Source: Axinella damicornis (taxonomy: Eukaryota > Porifera > Demospongiae > Axinellida > Axinellidae). From it: a stretch of 64,000 bases of DNA. The notes beneath the pieces are model-generated. The model was not told the DNA's origin. It did not search any database and saw nothing but the letters and a program-made list of their open reading frames with translations. Below, piece by piece: positions 26,101-37,900 of this stretch (within the stretch, counting starts at the first letter, position 1; every line of letters begins with the position of its first letter). The position numbers were made by a program, and so were the translations under genes. The stretch is taken from assembly GCA_963931865.1 (NCBI GenBank), contig OZ007505.1, positions 2,102,244 to 2,166,243 on the forward strand. The letters run 5' to 3'.

Positions 26101-29100
26101 TGGCTGTCCTTCAATGAAGTCCAAATATATAAATGATAGCACTCTCGCTTCCAGCACAGACATCAGACCATTGTTCGCTGTTGCCCTGATTTTTGCATCT
26201 GCATTGCAATTTGATGCATCCTTGAATGCTTTCTGCATGCATTTTGTGTTCATGTGCAGCATCCAAGTATCTATGGCATCTGATTGATTCCCAATGTCGT
26301 ATTATCCACTTGCGTTCCACTATGTTTCCGTCAGTGTGCAGAGGAGAAGGCAACCCGAACACTTGTGCGTGAGCATGATGGCCTGGAGCCACTGGCCTCC
26401 CTGCTAAAGATGAAGGATGACAAAGACCTGCTCTGTGCTGTCACGGGGGCTGTGTGGAAGTGCAGCAAGAGCCCTGAGAATGTGGCAAAGTTAGTGTCTG
26501 TTCTAACTTCTCTCTGTTTGTGTGCGTACATCTATACGTATACAAAACGTTGGCTTGAAGAACCATCAAAAAAGCATACACTTCATCATACCCCGTTATT
26601 GCATGTGTTGAAGCAATTCATTGAGGACTACAGCTAGGAATGGTGTTTCTATAGCCATTCATCTCTCCTCACTTATCCCTGATAGATTCAAGGCACTGAA
26701 AGCCCTAGATAAGCTGGTGGGTCTGCTATCAAATCAACCTGAGGAGGTAAGTGACAGATTATGAGTACGCAAGTGCAGGAAAGTGTTCTAGAGAATGGCT
26801 GCAGAATGTTTTGCTAGGAGCGGCTTGAGTTGCCAGCTAGGTGTATGTTTTTTTAGGGCACCACATGTACCAACTTCCATAATGGTATACCAGCAGCTGA
26901 TAGTGGCTAGGCTGTCTGGTGGTACACTGTACCATTAACCTGCTATGAGATACTATACCACCCCATTCAAAGCTAGCAAAATAGCGATTGGGACTATACA
27001 AATCATACACATGCATGTAAAAAGCCACACCCACTTTTGTCAATTCTGTTGCTTGAGGCCTTCGGGAGAAGATTCAATGATTACTTATCTGCTGTTCATT
27101 ATAGCTCTACCAACTTTAAAATAGAACATCGTCTCGCAAGTTGCTACCCTTAAACACATACGTATCTGTCTTCCGGTAGGTGTTGGTGAACGTAGTGGGA
27201 GCGCTGGGAGAGTGTGCTGCCAGAGACCCAGACAACAGGGTCACTATCCGGAAGGCTGGAGGAGTGTCCCCTCTTGTTCAGTTGCTTACTGGAACCAACC
27301 AGGCCTTACTCATCAACACTACTAAGGCTGTGGGAGCCTGTGCTCTGGAGGCAGACAGCATGGCGTATGTTGCACGACTTGATTTCGAATATGATGATCT
27401 TCTTGTGTAATTGCTCGACTAAAATCATCTAAGTGCACTCTCTCTCTGCAGTGCTATTGACAAACAGGATGGGGTGAGACTGCTGTGGTCACTACTGAAA
27501 TCAACTAATCCTGAGGTTTGTATTGTCCAGCTGTATTCACCATTCATCCATTTGTATTCATCCACTTGTACCTGGAATGATCTGTTGTAAGGTATACCTT
27601 ATTAGGTTTCTTGCTGATGCCTTTGTCCACTAGCATTCATGATTTTTTGGTAGCACGTGGTCCAAATTTCTCCTCTTCAGTATCTATTGTGAAAAAAATT
27701 GCTGACACTGCCTTAACCCATTTTGCGTGAGGGCAGCCTCTGGTACTGTTACTGGTTCTGTTGCTCTATGCCCCCACACAGGTGCAAGCGTGTGCAGCCT
27801 GGGCTATATGCCCTTGCATTGAGAATGCCAAAGATGCTGGTGAATTGGTGCGGTCCTTTGTGGGTGGCCTGGAGCTGATTGTTGGTTTGCTGAAGTCACC
27901 TGACCACGAGGTCCTGGCCAGTGTGTGTGCTGCCATTGCCAAGATAGCCAAAGATGAGGAGAACCTTGGTGTGATCACTGACCATGGGGTGGTGCCACTC
28001 CTTGCCAAACTCACCAACACGGTGAGCTGCCTTTGTACCAGCAATGTGTCACTGATCGAGAATTAGTGGCTTGCACTTGCGCTGCAGACACTGAAATGTG
28101 ATAGTACAAAAGAGACTACTTTCGATTTTCCTCCTTCATTTTACAAACCCTCATACCTCCACAACCATTTGAGAGAACGAACTGATTCTCAGTACAGTAC
28201 AGGTACATGTATACTAACCTTGAAACCAATCCATGCTAGCAGTGATTCAGAAGCTCCCTGTATTCCAGAGATAGTACAATTGTAATGCCTTGGTAGTACA
28301 TCCATTTCCCAAATCATTCTGCGCAATCAAAACTTTGCCCCATAACTCTCTCATGTGGTACATATATGGCTCAGAGTTTTAATTTCCACAATGATAAGCC
28401 TCCTGAGTTCCATTACATACTGAATAGAAAACAGAAAATGTGGATACTCACCTTCAGCCCTGTTTGCTCCACTCATTAGTCAATTGAAGGGTGTGGCTTA
28501 CACATGACACGTTTCCACAAATCCAAAGGGTACATCGTCTTCAGCATTGCAAACAATACAACCAAGTGAATGTAATATAACAGTGGAATTAGCCTCGAAC
28601 CCGTATGCATGGCTACTGTGAATTATGTCCAACGGGAAGTTGTGTTTCAGTTTCTGTTAACTGTTCTTCTCTCACCCATACCAGACTGATGACCACCTGC
28701 GAAAGCATCTTGCGGATGCTATTGCAAGGTAAATCATTTGGGTGGCCTCATATGCACATGTGAGAAGTACATTTGTATTTGTTGCTAGAATGTCGATCAG
28801 CATTGAGTGAACCATAATAATGCTTGTGTTTGAAACCTCAGGGAGTGCTTTTGTGATCATGTACCACAATTTCATACCAGGTGCTGCATGTGGCGTAACA
28901 ACCGTGTGGCGTTTGGTGAGGCAGCTGCAGTGGCTCCCCTGGTGAGCTATCTGCGGTCCCCAGACCCGGAGGTTCACCGTGCAACTGCCTGTGCACTCCA
29001 TCAGCTCTCCAAGGATCCTGACAACTGCATAACTATGCACGATGCTGGAGTGGTTCAGGTGAGCAATAACTATTCATGGCCCTGAGAATAATGTTCATGC

Positions 29101-29316
29101 TTGTCCATACTACATCATAATGGCATTGCAATATTGGTGTTCAGCAGTTTCATTTTATTGCCTTTACCAATCTAACCCTCCCAACCCCCACACCCAATCC
29201 AGCCTCTTCTTCAGATGGTGGGCTCCCTGGATGCAGTACTGCAGGAGGCTGCTTCAGGGTGCATCAGTAACATCCGTCACCTGGCTCTTGCTAATGAGAA
29301 GGCCAAATTCAAGTAG
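17178..29316 (+). CDS. ODAD2: ARMC4 / ODAD2, outer dynein arm docking complex protein, copy A (complete, 26 exons)
   Basis: Exons: 17178-17416, 18693-18756, 19106-19211, 19563-19791, 20246-20276, 20559-20634, 20784-20971, 21168-21281, 21408-21547, 21986-22144, 22214-22297, 22435-22534, 23092-23154, 23513-23732, 23831-23967, 24316-24441, 24587-24694, 25136-25246, 26335-26489, 26686-26746, 27180-27364, 27452-27515, 27782-28021, 28685-28728, 28881-29058, 29203-29316. Phases all join: 3,336 nt, 1,111 residues (human about 1,044). The N-terminus (MGAAL...EWTSA...HPREA) and the [20 protein letters not shown] start of the armadillo region match the family. ARM repeats fill about residues 530-1111 ([62 protein letters not shown]). 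A Lys/Ser/acidic linker occupies about 360-510. The protein helps anchor outer dynein arms to axonemal doublets. The exon 7 acceptor (AG at 20783) and exon 15 donor (GTTGGT) are weak; exon 7 was chosen to keep phase. Confidence 0.93.
18054..18441. mobile_element. 388-bp TIR element (MITE-like) in ARMC4 intron 1
   Basis: The terminal inverted repeats read AGTCTCGTTCCCAGACCCC at the left and, reverse-complemented, at the right (GGGGTCTGAGAACGAGACT). The element is present at the matching place in the second copy (49,072-49,459), so it predates their split. It shares the TCGTTCCCAG core with the smaller fold-back elements in this window. A minus-strand ORF of about 106 codons overlaps it but has no recognised domain. 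Confidence 0.85.
21895..21933. mobile_element. Minimal 39-bp fold-back of the same MITE family
   Basis: AGCCTCGTTCCCATGCC faces GGGCCAGGGAACGAGTCT with almost no interior. It lies in ARMC4 intron 9 and is also present near 52,906-52,945 in the second copy. It looks like a deleted remnant of the TCGTTCCCAG fold-back family. Confidence 0.7.
24106..24227. mobile_element. 122-bp fold-back MITE in ARMC4 intron 15
   Basis: It starts AGCCTTGTTCCCAGGC and ends with the inverse GCCTGGGAACGAGGCT; the inner arms also pair (GACCTTTGAACTG... with ...AAAGGTC). It is shared with the second copy at about 55,117-55,238. Confidence 0.85.
25247..25666. repeat. 47-bp minisatellite starting at the 5' splice site of ARMC4 exon 18 (about 9 units)
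   Basis: The unit is TGACCAATACGTACCTCCAG plus 27 further bases (CTAACACCTGC...TACAGC). The first unit begins with the intron's own donor sequence (AAG|GTAATACGTACCTCCAG). The second copy has only about five units (56,258-56,500), so it is a length-variable VNTR. One unit in each copy is altered in the same way (ATACATACCTCCAGG), which helps align the arrays. Confidence 0.95.
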
Positions 29317-29629
29317 CTCCATGCATTATATCTCTGATAGGTGTCATCGTAACATTATTATGTGCTCAACAGTTACGTTTCTGTAGTAGGTGTACGTTGT
29401 ACTACAATGTCATAGTCCCTATAAGTTTACCATGGTTGCATTATACCTTTGTCATATATGGTGCGATGTGCAAACACAACCGCTTATGACTAAAATTACA
29501 TGCACACTTGAGCAAGCCTCATTTCATTCCCAGGCTTGACCCTGGGAACAATCAAGGCTTCTTGAGATCTCACCCAAAAATACCACACAAAAACAGTACA
29601 ACGTTTATACACACAAATTAACTCTGCTG
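29317..29629. other. Convergent intergenic spacer, ARMC4 / VPS25 (copy A)
   Basis: The 313 bp between the two stop codons must carry both 3' UTR ends. I see no further gene and no strong palindrome. No canonical polyadenylation hexamer stands out for ARMC4. Confidence 0.6.
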
Positions 29630-32594
29630 CTATGAAAAGAACTTTATTCCAGCGTCCGAGTCATCAGGATTGGATCCAGGGATAAACTCTGCCTTCCCCT
29701 CCTTTGCCAGAGCCTCAACAGCCCTCTTCAACATCCACAACTCCATACCGTGAAATTCTGTAGGACAGTCAAACATACAGTCACAGTCAGAGGGTTCAGG
29801 TTGCTTGTCCGAGATTCATTCAAAAAACTAGCACGCACATAAATATGGCCCCTTTGCACTATACTGCGTGTTCGTTAGAGCGATTGTGTGCTCGTTTACG
29901 GGCAGGACGCCTACGCCACGTAAACGTCAAAGGTGCACACAGCACACTCCTTCTCATCAGTGTGCATGTGCCGAAATTTGAAATGGCTATTGGACAAGCA
30001 ACTTGAAGTCTTCAGTATAGAAAGACTAAGGTCATGTGTTTGCAAGCTAGTCTGAAGTAGCATGCCATATAACTGGGATGGACCTTACCAGTAGCCTCGT
30101 TCCCAGGCCGGCTCCCCCCTGTGCGTGCGGTGAAGAAATGGGAGGAGCCTGGGAATGAGGCTACCTTACCAGTTCTTGGGTTTCAAAGATTATACATGTA
30201 TATCTTACCTTCCCTTGAAGTGTCTTCTCCTGCATGTATCTCGTACAATGTGCACACACTGCTGCCCAGTCCATTGGCCACAGCCTGTTGCAATTGAAAC
30301 CAACATAACGAACAAATTTAAACCTCAAGCTTTGGCTGTATTATATATTTTTCACAAAAGTACTCATTTTTGAAGATTACACTTTTATTCTCTACAGCTA
30401 GAAGAAATTGTCATAATCTATTATCACAGACTATTCTGATTGGGTGAGCACTGAGCATAATATTACATGTATGTAGACCAAAAATTTTGATCCATTTAGG
30501 GTGTGGCCGGTTATCCAAGAATTTATCAGTTACATGTAACCCTGGCCTTCTCACCCTGCTTGCAGTACATTGAAGGCCTGGTAAGACGTGTCACGTGCAG
30601 TGACGTACCTGGACGTTGGGTGGACGCGTGGAGGAACCATGGACCGTGAAGTGTCCTTGTGTTCAGAAAGCCACCCCACAGTTGCACAGAAGGAATGTGC
30701 CACTCCCCCACACATCCACCCAACGTCCAGGTACATCACTGCATGTGACGTGTTCTAGTACTACAAGTGGCAAACGCTAGGGTGAGGAGCCTGAGTATGA
30801 AGCTATCTGGGAATGAGGCGATACATGTACATGAACACTGCTCTGACATGTACAGGACCAGTACAGCCAATGTGTATGGCCAAGTTATCTTACCCACTGA
30901 TAGATAAGCTGTCCCCATTCTTGTGGTGACCTCCACATCACCAGACATCTTGACTTCTGGTTGTCTTGCCACTCCACATTACCTGGTGGAGACAGCCACA
31001 CAGACAACCATTCTCATCAACGATTGCTCCTCCAGTTTACCATGCAGTTTAACGGGGCACACATGTAACTAGAAGGCTGTGCAGCACTGGAGGAGGTTGG
31101 ACACAGCCTCGTTCCCAGGCTCCCCCCTGCGCGCACGGTGACGAACCATACTTTTCATCATCGCGCACACAGCGGGGAGCCTGGGAACGAGGCTAGGTTG
31201 GACAGAGCTCTACACAAAAATTATACTAGTGTGTATGATATAATTATGACATTTTAGGTCAATGCTCTGCTCCCTCTGTTGCACGAGCTTCATTTAGGGA
31301 CCAGGCCTCCCTCCCTCACAGGTCGCTGACCATGATACAACATTTGTTGTTTCCAGTGAGAGTGTCAAACTCACAGAATACAGACCCCCTGATGAAAGTC
31401 ATTATTACAGGAGTGCACGCCTACCACCGTCCCACCAGTTTCTATTCGTTACAAATAGATCAACTGGTAGGCTTCCTTGGCCAACTCCACAATTTGATAT
31501 TTGCACATGACCTCAAGTGTCCAATCTCCTCTGATGTGTGAAACGTTGGGACTAATGTACAACACAAGTGTGGATACATACCTCCAGATTCCAACGTCCC
31601 AAGCACCAAGCTGATTCCCTCTGGAGACAGTCTGCCTGTGTCAACAGTTAAGATAGTTCACAGTACTGGGCTCTCAGTACTCATACAGTTAATTAAGATA
31701 GTTCACAGTACTGGGCTCTCAGTACTCATACAGTTAATTAAGATAGTTCACAGTACTGGGCTCTCAGTACTGTACTCCTCACACAGTTCACAGTAGTTGG
31801 GTTTCAGTGAGCTGGAAACACCTCACACAGTAGCATATATTGCCCAGACAAGGGATGGGCAAAATACTAAAACTGGCAATAATCGTTATGATGAGTACTT
31901 TGATAAGCTTCAGTAACCACAGTAATCGGCTGATAACGAAAGGACAAAGTACATGTACCTAGAACAAGATACATGTAACCTTGGATAGGCAGGCTTTGAG
32001 GTTTCATCCTTGAAAATATCAATACTGCGATAATTGTGGTACTTGTCTTGGCAATAATCGCCACTGTCAATGTTGTCCATCCCTAGCCCAGACTAGAGGC
32101 ACACTCTGGCTTGACCATATAAAGCTAGGATGCATATACAAAGTACTCCACGGATAGTGGCTCTAGCAAATGTATGCTCCTTACAACCCTTGCCATGCCC
32201 ATTTGTCATTTGTAAGCACCTGTCAGGGGTCACACACGCAGTTCTTTGTACTGCTACTAGTTCTGAAAAGGTATCCACCCCTTCACCCTGTACGTTAATG
32301 ACATAATTATAAGAATCCTCATAACCACGTGTTTGCAACACAACCACAAATATTAGGAAATGTGTTTCAAAGGATACGATTAATCTTTCTGTTATAGAAG
32401 ATCGGACTGGATTGTGCCTCATTCACATCCATAACGTAGGTCTTGGTAGCCTTGTAGTAGGCCAGCACCAGCTCACACCAGGCCTCCACCTGCTTGGCCT
32501 GGGTGTCACTGTTGGGCTGGATCGTGAAGAAGGGAGGAAAGTGGTACTGCCAGGGCCACTGGAATCCTGCAGGTATTGACTTGTCTGCAGACAT
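29630..32594 (-). CDS. VPS25: VPS25, ESCRT-II subunit, copy A (complete, 5 exons)
   Basis: Minus-strand exons: 32594-32378, 31635-31582, 30982-30894, 30284-30209, 29757-29630. Phases join to give 187 residues (human 176). Exon 1 carries the hallmark FQWPWQYHFPPFFTIQP, then DT.AKQVEAWCELVL and the SSPIFYNRKINR end of winged helix 1. Exons 2-3 encode LSPEGISLVLGTLESGGNVEW and LVMWRSPQEWGQLIYQW. Exon 4 has SSVCTLYEI and exon 5 EFHGMELWMLKRAVEALAKEGKAEFI...GIKFF. VPS25 supplies the two arms of the Y-shaped ESCRT-II complex (VPS22/VPS36/VPS25) and recruits ESCRT-III (VPS20/CHMP6) during multivesicular-body sorting at the endosome. The gene is head-to-head with SLC15 and tail-to-tail with ARMC4. 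Confidence 0.95.
30093..30162. mobile_element. 70-bp fold-back MITE downstream of VPS25 exon 4
   Basis: AGCCTCGTTCCCAGGC faces GCCTGGGAATGAGGCT. The second copy lacks it: near 61,770 the flanks join without the element. It is therefore either a copy-A insertion or a copy-B loss. Confidence 0.8.
31105..31194. mobile_element. 90-bp fold-back MITE in VPS25 intron 2
   Basis: AGCCTCGTTCCCAGGCTCCC is matched by the inverse GGGAGCCTGGGAACGAGGCT, and the inner parts pair further (GCGCGCACGGTGACGA / TCATCGCGCAC). It is present at about 62,741-62,830 in the second copy. Confidence 0.88.
31647..31790. repeat. About 45-bp tandem repeat in VPS25 intron 1
   Basis: Three units of TTAAGATAGTTCACAGTACT + GGGCTCTCAGTACTCATACAG lie directly upstream (minus sense) of the exon 2 acceptor. 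The second copy (63,148-63,230) is contracted and rearranged. Confidence 0.85.
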
Positions 32595-32851
32595 CCTTCA
32601 GCGTTGCTTCAAATCTGGCAGTGGCTCTGTTGGATTTGCTTTTCCTTTGCTGCGGCTCTAGCTGGTATCTGAATGGGTTTGTCCTCCCTGTTTGGTTGGC
32701 ACCCTTGCTTGGGGGTGCGTTCTAATCAGAGCGCACTGTTTATTATTGTTCGACCATAGATCTATGGTTCGACCTCCGCCCACTTCCTAATAGTAATTAA
32801 TGAGAGGAAGTAAACTACTTGAAGAAGTGCCGCTGAGGTGACTCGACTGCT
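32595..32851. promoter_or_regulatory. Shared bidirectional promoter, VPS25 / SLC15
   Basis: The two start codons are divergent with 257 bp between them. The interval holds a perfect 16-bp palindrome ACCATAGATCTATGGT (32,753-32,768) and a pair of facing ETS-like cores, ACTTCCT (32,782-32,788) and AGGAAGT (32,805-32,811). Paired ETS sites are common in TATA-less bidirectional promoters. No TATA box is obvious. Function is inferred. Confidence 0.6.
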
Positions 32852-34818
32852 ATGGCGGACAAGGAAGAGGAATCGAAGGCGCCGCTGCTGTCTTCTTCAG
32901 GTATATACTCCATATGAGCTTGCAGGTGATACATGTACAGTTCAGGTGCCTGCCACGCTGTGGGAGATTAGTGAAACAGTCTTCCAGTCAGTGTCAGGTT
33001 GTGTAGGTTTGTGCTGTGTGTTACTTGCTCAGCATTGAGTTTTGTGGGTAGGGTAAGGGAGAAGACACAGCACCAGCTTTCGTTCTCTAGGAGTTGTTAG
33101 ACTAGCTATAGTTCGAAGGTAGGGGTATGCATGCGCATTTGCCATAATTCTGAAGAATTTGCTAAAGGAGCGAATGTGAGGGCCATGAAGTGCCGTGTTT
33201 GGGATTACAATACCATCTGGAATCCCCTCCCTTACCTCAGTTAAATGTTGGAGGATTCCTGATAGTGAACACAGACATGATCGAGATGTAAGATGATATT
33301 TCGAAGGATTGTCTTGTGACCATTTTGTAATCCTCTGTCTTACTTGCTTGGCCATACGTATAATGTATTATCGTTAATCTCTTCAGTGGTAAGTTGAGAG
33401 ATGTATAGCCATTAATTAAGCCTGACTTGCCAAGAATCTACTCATCAACTTGCTTAAGATTACGTGCCGGGAGTTAGCCATCCGACTGGTACAGGAGAAG
33501 ACCTGTCCCTTCAGTCATTCCTGCTCACATGGAATCACTGCTTTCTCTGTTGACTGCGGTCTCTATCACCTCCCATACTGACCTGTGACCTTACTGACCT
33601 TGTTGGTTTAGGTTGACTGCAGTCACTGACTGGTAGTTCACTGGTCAACTGATCGGTTTGATTGTTGCTTGATTCCCTAGGTGGCCACAGTGACTCTGGC
33701 GATGAGGGCAGTCGAGATGACGTGCGGAAAAGTGCTGCTAATGGTATGACAGTGATAGTGGAGAAGTACAGTGTAGTTTTGCGATCGTGTGCCTCTGGCA
33801 TGCATGCACTAGACCCCTTGAAAGTATGTAGACAGGAGGCACGTCGGTTGCCATGGCTACCGACTAACATACATACTACTTTGTGTTATGGATGTTCAGT
33901 ATCATGCTTGACATGTACCTGTACATCATGAGCACATGTATGTACAAAGTGTTGGTTAAGTAGCTCAATGTGTGCTTACTAGGTGATGTAGGCCGACCGG
34001 TGGAAGAGAGCCCCGAAGAGAAGAAGCCCATGAAGAAGGAAGCACTGGTATGATAATTGCATTGATAGTAGCTGTACATAATATTATGTAACATGTTTAG
34101 CTCCTGGTCCTTATCAGAAGAGTAGTCTTTATTGCTGGACACTTCACTATGGGTTGTGCCCATCCAACAGTGAAACACTCCTGCAGTAATTGTATTTGCA
34201 GTTTCATGATGTTTTGTGTCCTGCTCCAGGGGTTCCAAAAGCTGCGTGCGTTCCCCTTCTCCGTGCTATTCATAGTGGGCAATGAGTTCTGTGAGCGCTT
34301 CTCGTACTATGGCATGAGAGGTACGTCTGTTCTAAGCAGCTGTCAAGTGAATGAACCAGGTGTATGTTGCAGCAGTACAACAGTGTTTCCCATATCAGAA
34401 TACAACATTCCACGTTGTGCGTGTGTCTGTTCAAAGTAGCCTATTATACCTTTATGGAGTGAGGCAGTTTGTGTACATGGCTTACAATTGGGCAACAGTG
34501 TTTCCCATATCAGGATACAACATTCTGTGATGTGGGTGTGTCTGTAGATCCAGCTTGTGAGGAGACAGCATTCCATGATGTGGGTGTGTCTGTTGTAACA
34601 TTATGGAGTGAGCCAGCTTGTGTTTATGGTCAGGATACCACATCGTGTTTGAGTGTAGCCTCGTCCAGCTTTTCGTCATTTGCAGTACGCTTCTTTCGTG
34701 CAACCGAATTGGGCGCGCGGGCCTGGGAATGAAGCTAGTTTGAGTGATGTGAGTGATTAGTATGTTTATGTGCACATACTTATACATTATGTGCACATAC
34801 TTATACAACACACACACG

Positions 34819-34907
<89 letters not shown>

Positions 34908-37900
34908 TGTATGCCTGTATGCCTGCTGATTGCACACAGCTGTCCTGGTTCTCTTCCTGAACCAGCAGCTGGCCTTCACGGAGGATAGTGCCACTGCTAT
35001 CTACCATGCCTTCATCATGCTTTGCTACCTGCTGCCAATCCTCGGAGCCATCATTTCAGACAGCTGCCTGGGGAAATACGCGTAAGTCCTTTTGCTGGTC
35101 AGTTTAACATAACACACAGTGAGTTTACCGTGTGGCACTTGTGAATATTTGGCCACTCCATCAAGGCAAGTCGTCTTTTTGGGTTGTATTTAATCTTGTG
35201 ACCCTAGTCATCGGCACTGGTATAGGGATGCAGGTTGACAATGTGTATGATGTCAGGACAGATAAGACTGTCATAAACAGCATTGGGGCACATGATTGCA
35301 CTACGCTGGTCTTATGACCTGACCATGAATACTGCTAAGCTTGTGTAGGTGCGGAGGCTGTTGGAGTAGGTGAATTTAGTTGCTAGTGTTGACAGCTTCC
35401 AGTAAGAGCAGTGTACACTGATGTGCATAGTGAGCATATGTAGCGGCATATCGTACAAACAGCGTATGGATTATTGTCACATCACTGTGATTGTACGTAG
35501 TGCAAGCATGTTTGGTCGGGTTTGGGGAGAGTGTCTGTCTGTCACAGTGCTCTTTGATTGGCTATCACGAACGTTTGCCTACGAGACAGTAATACATATT
35601 TAAGTTCCTCCTGACTTCTTTTGTACCAGTCAGCCGATATGTACGTGTTTTCTCTCCTTCCCTACGTGCCAGGACCATACTGATCCTCTCTGTCGTGTAC
35701 TCCTGTGGGAACGTTCTGGTTTCCATCTCAGCCATCCCATTTCTGAGGGAGATCAACATGTGAGGAAACGTCTATTGTTTACGTCATTATGTACATAGTT
35801 GAGTCTCGATCAGTTTTGAATTAATGCGCATCAGTGACACAAGTGATAGTGAGGTTTACTTCTCTCCCAGCCTCCGTCCTCTATAGAAATGCTCCCATTG
35901 TATGATTGTATTAGTGTACGTAGCTGACTGCATGTAGTTACTTGTTTCACGACAAGTAGTCAAGAACTGCACAGAGAACGTGCAGTACAGTTTACCCACA
36001 CTCCGACAGTGGGACACCGTTTGGTTTAAACATCAGGAGCCTGACCAATTGAACACACCATTACTTGCAAACCAAGCTGTCTCTCACAGTCGTTCTTCTC
36101 TTCCAGAGCGCTAGCAGCTGTTGGTTTGGTGATCATCGCTCTTGGGACAGGAGGAATCAAGCCATGCGTGTCAGCCTTTGGAGGAGACCAGTTCAAAGAT
36201 GACCAGGTACATGGCGGATGCACATACTCGACATTGCTCATAATTTTGTATTGATTCGAGCGATTAGGGTTGGAGACCATTTCAAAGATAAGCAGGTGTA
36301 CATGTGTACATGGCGGATGCACATGCTCGTACTTGTGTATTGATGTGGGCTAATTAGGGTTGGAGACCAGTTCAAAGATGAGCAGTTACATGGCGGATGC
36401 ACATGCTCGTACTTGTGTATTGATGTGGGCTAATTAGGGTTGGAGACCAGTTCAAAGATGAGCAGTTACATGGCGGATGCACATGCTCGTACTTGTGTAT
36501 TGATATGGGCTAATTAGGGGTGGAGACCAGTTCAAAGATGACCAGGTACATGGCGGATGCACATGCTTGTTATTGATATGAGCTCCTAACAAGAGGAGGT
36601 GCGTGTCGTGATTCTCGTGTCTTGATGCTCGGGTGTGGCTAATTGAGTTAGGGATGGCCTTCAGCATGCCTTTGCCCTGAAGTTAGTACACTGCTGAAGG
36701 AAACCTGAAGAAGTATTCACCATTCATATGTGGTAGCTGAGGAGCTAGTAACTTCCTATTGCAGTCAGACAGCTAGGCAGACATTGTTGTTCAGGCACTA
36801 TGTATTTCCTTGTGCTTTTGTGGTAGCTGAGGAAGCCAGTAAGTTCAACTATAACAGTTCATGCAACAGCTTCAAAGGCTGGAAACTAAAAACTAAACTG
36901 CACAAATGACCATTTCAAGTGAAGTCCCTGAACTATAACAACAAAGGTTCATACACTCGCTGTACGTAAACTTTCAAGAAGCTGAATATTAATGTCACCT
37001 TCCTGCTCTCCTCAGCTACGCAACTCAAGTGTGTCACATGCAAGCATATTAGCATCTCATTCGCAACCTCGGATCGTAGTCATACTTGTATTCTATCGTC
37101 ACCTTGACCATTGAACTGATCATCATTGATCAAACGTGGATATTCACATTATGCAGTGTGTTCATTATTCTGCTGACTCACTCCCATATAATATTCCATC
37201 CTCTCTTCCTCCCAACACACACACACACATACACATGCCCACGTAACTCCAGAAGGACCTCCTGAGACGATTTTTCTCTCTCTTTTACTTCTCTATTAAT
37301 GCTGGCAGTGTCATCTCCACTCTGCTCACTCCTGTGCTCAGAAGTAAGGGCCAGTGTGTGTGTGTAGTGTATCAATGCTGGCAGTGTCATCTCCACTCTG
37401 CTCACTCCTGTGCTCAGAAGTAAGGGCCAGTGTGTGTGTGTAGTGTATCAATGCTGGCAGTGTCATCTCCACTCTGCTCACTCCTGTGCTCAGAAGTAAG
37501 GGCCAGTGTGTGTGTGTAGTGTATTAATGCTGGCAGTGTCATCTCCACTCTGCTCACTCCTGTGCTCAGAAGTAAGGGCCAGTGTGTGTGTGTAGTGTAT
37601 CAATGCTGGCAGTGTCATCTCCACTCTGCTCACTCCTGTGCTCAGAAGTAAGGGCCAGTGTGTGTGTGTGTAGTGTATCAATGCTGGCAGTGTCATCTCC
37701 ACTCTGCTCACTCCTGTGCTCAGAAGTAAGGGCCAGTGTGTGTGTGTAGTGTATCAATGCTGGCAGTGTCATCTCCACTCTGCTCACTCCTGTGCTCAGA
37801 AGTAAGGGCCAGTGTGTGTGTGTAGTGTATCAATGCTGGCAGTGTCATCTCCACTCTGCTCACTCCTGTGCTCAGAAGTAAGGGCCAGTGTGTGTGTGTG

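Noticed and set aside
33847..33861. Second X-box-like site (GTTGCCATGGCTACC) in an SLC15 intron
   Set aside because: The right half-site is GGCTAC where GGNAAC is expected, it is intronic, and the gene is not ciliary.
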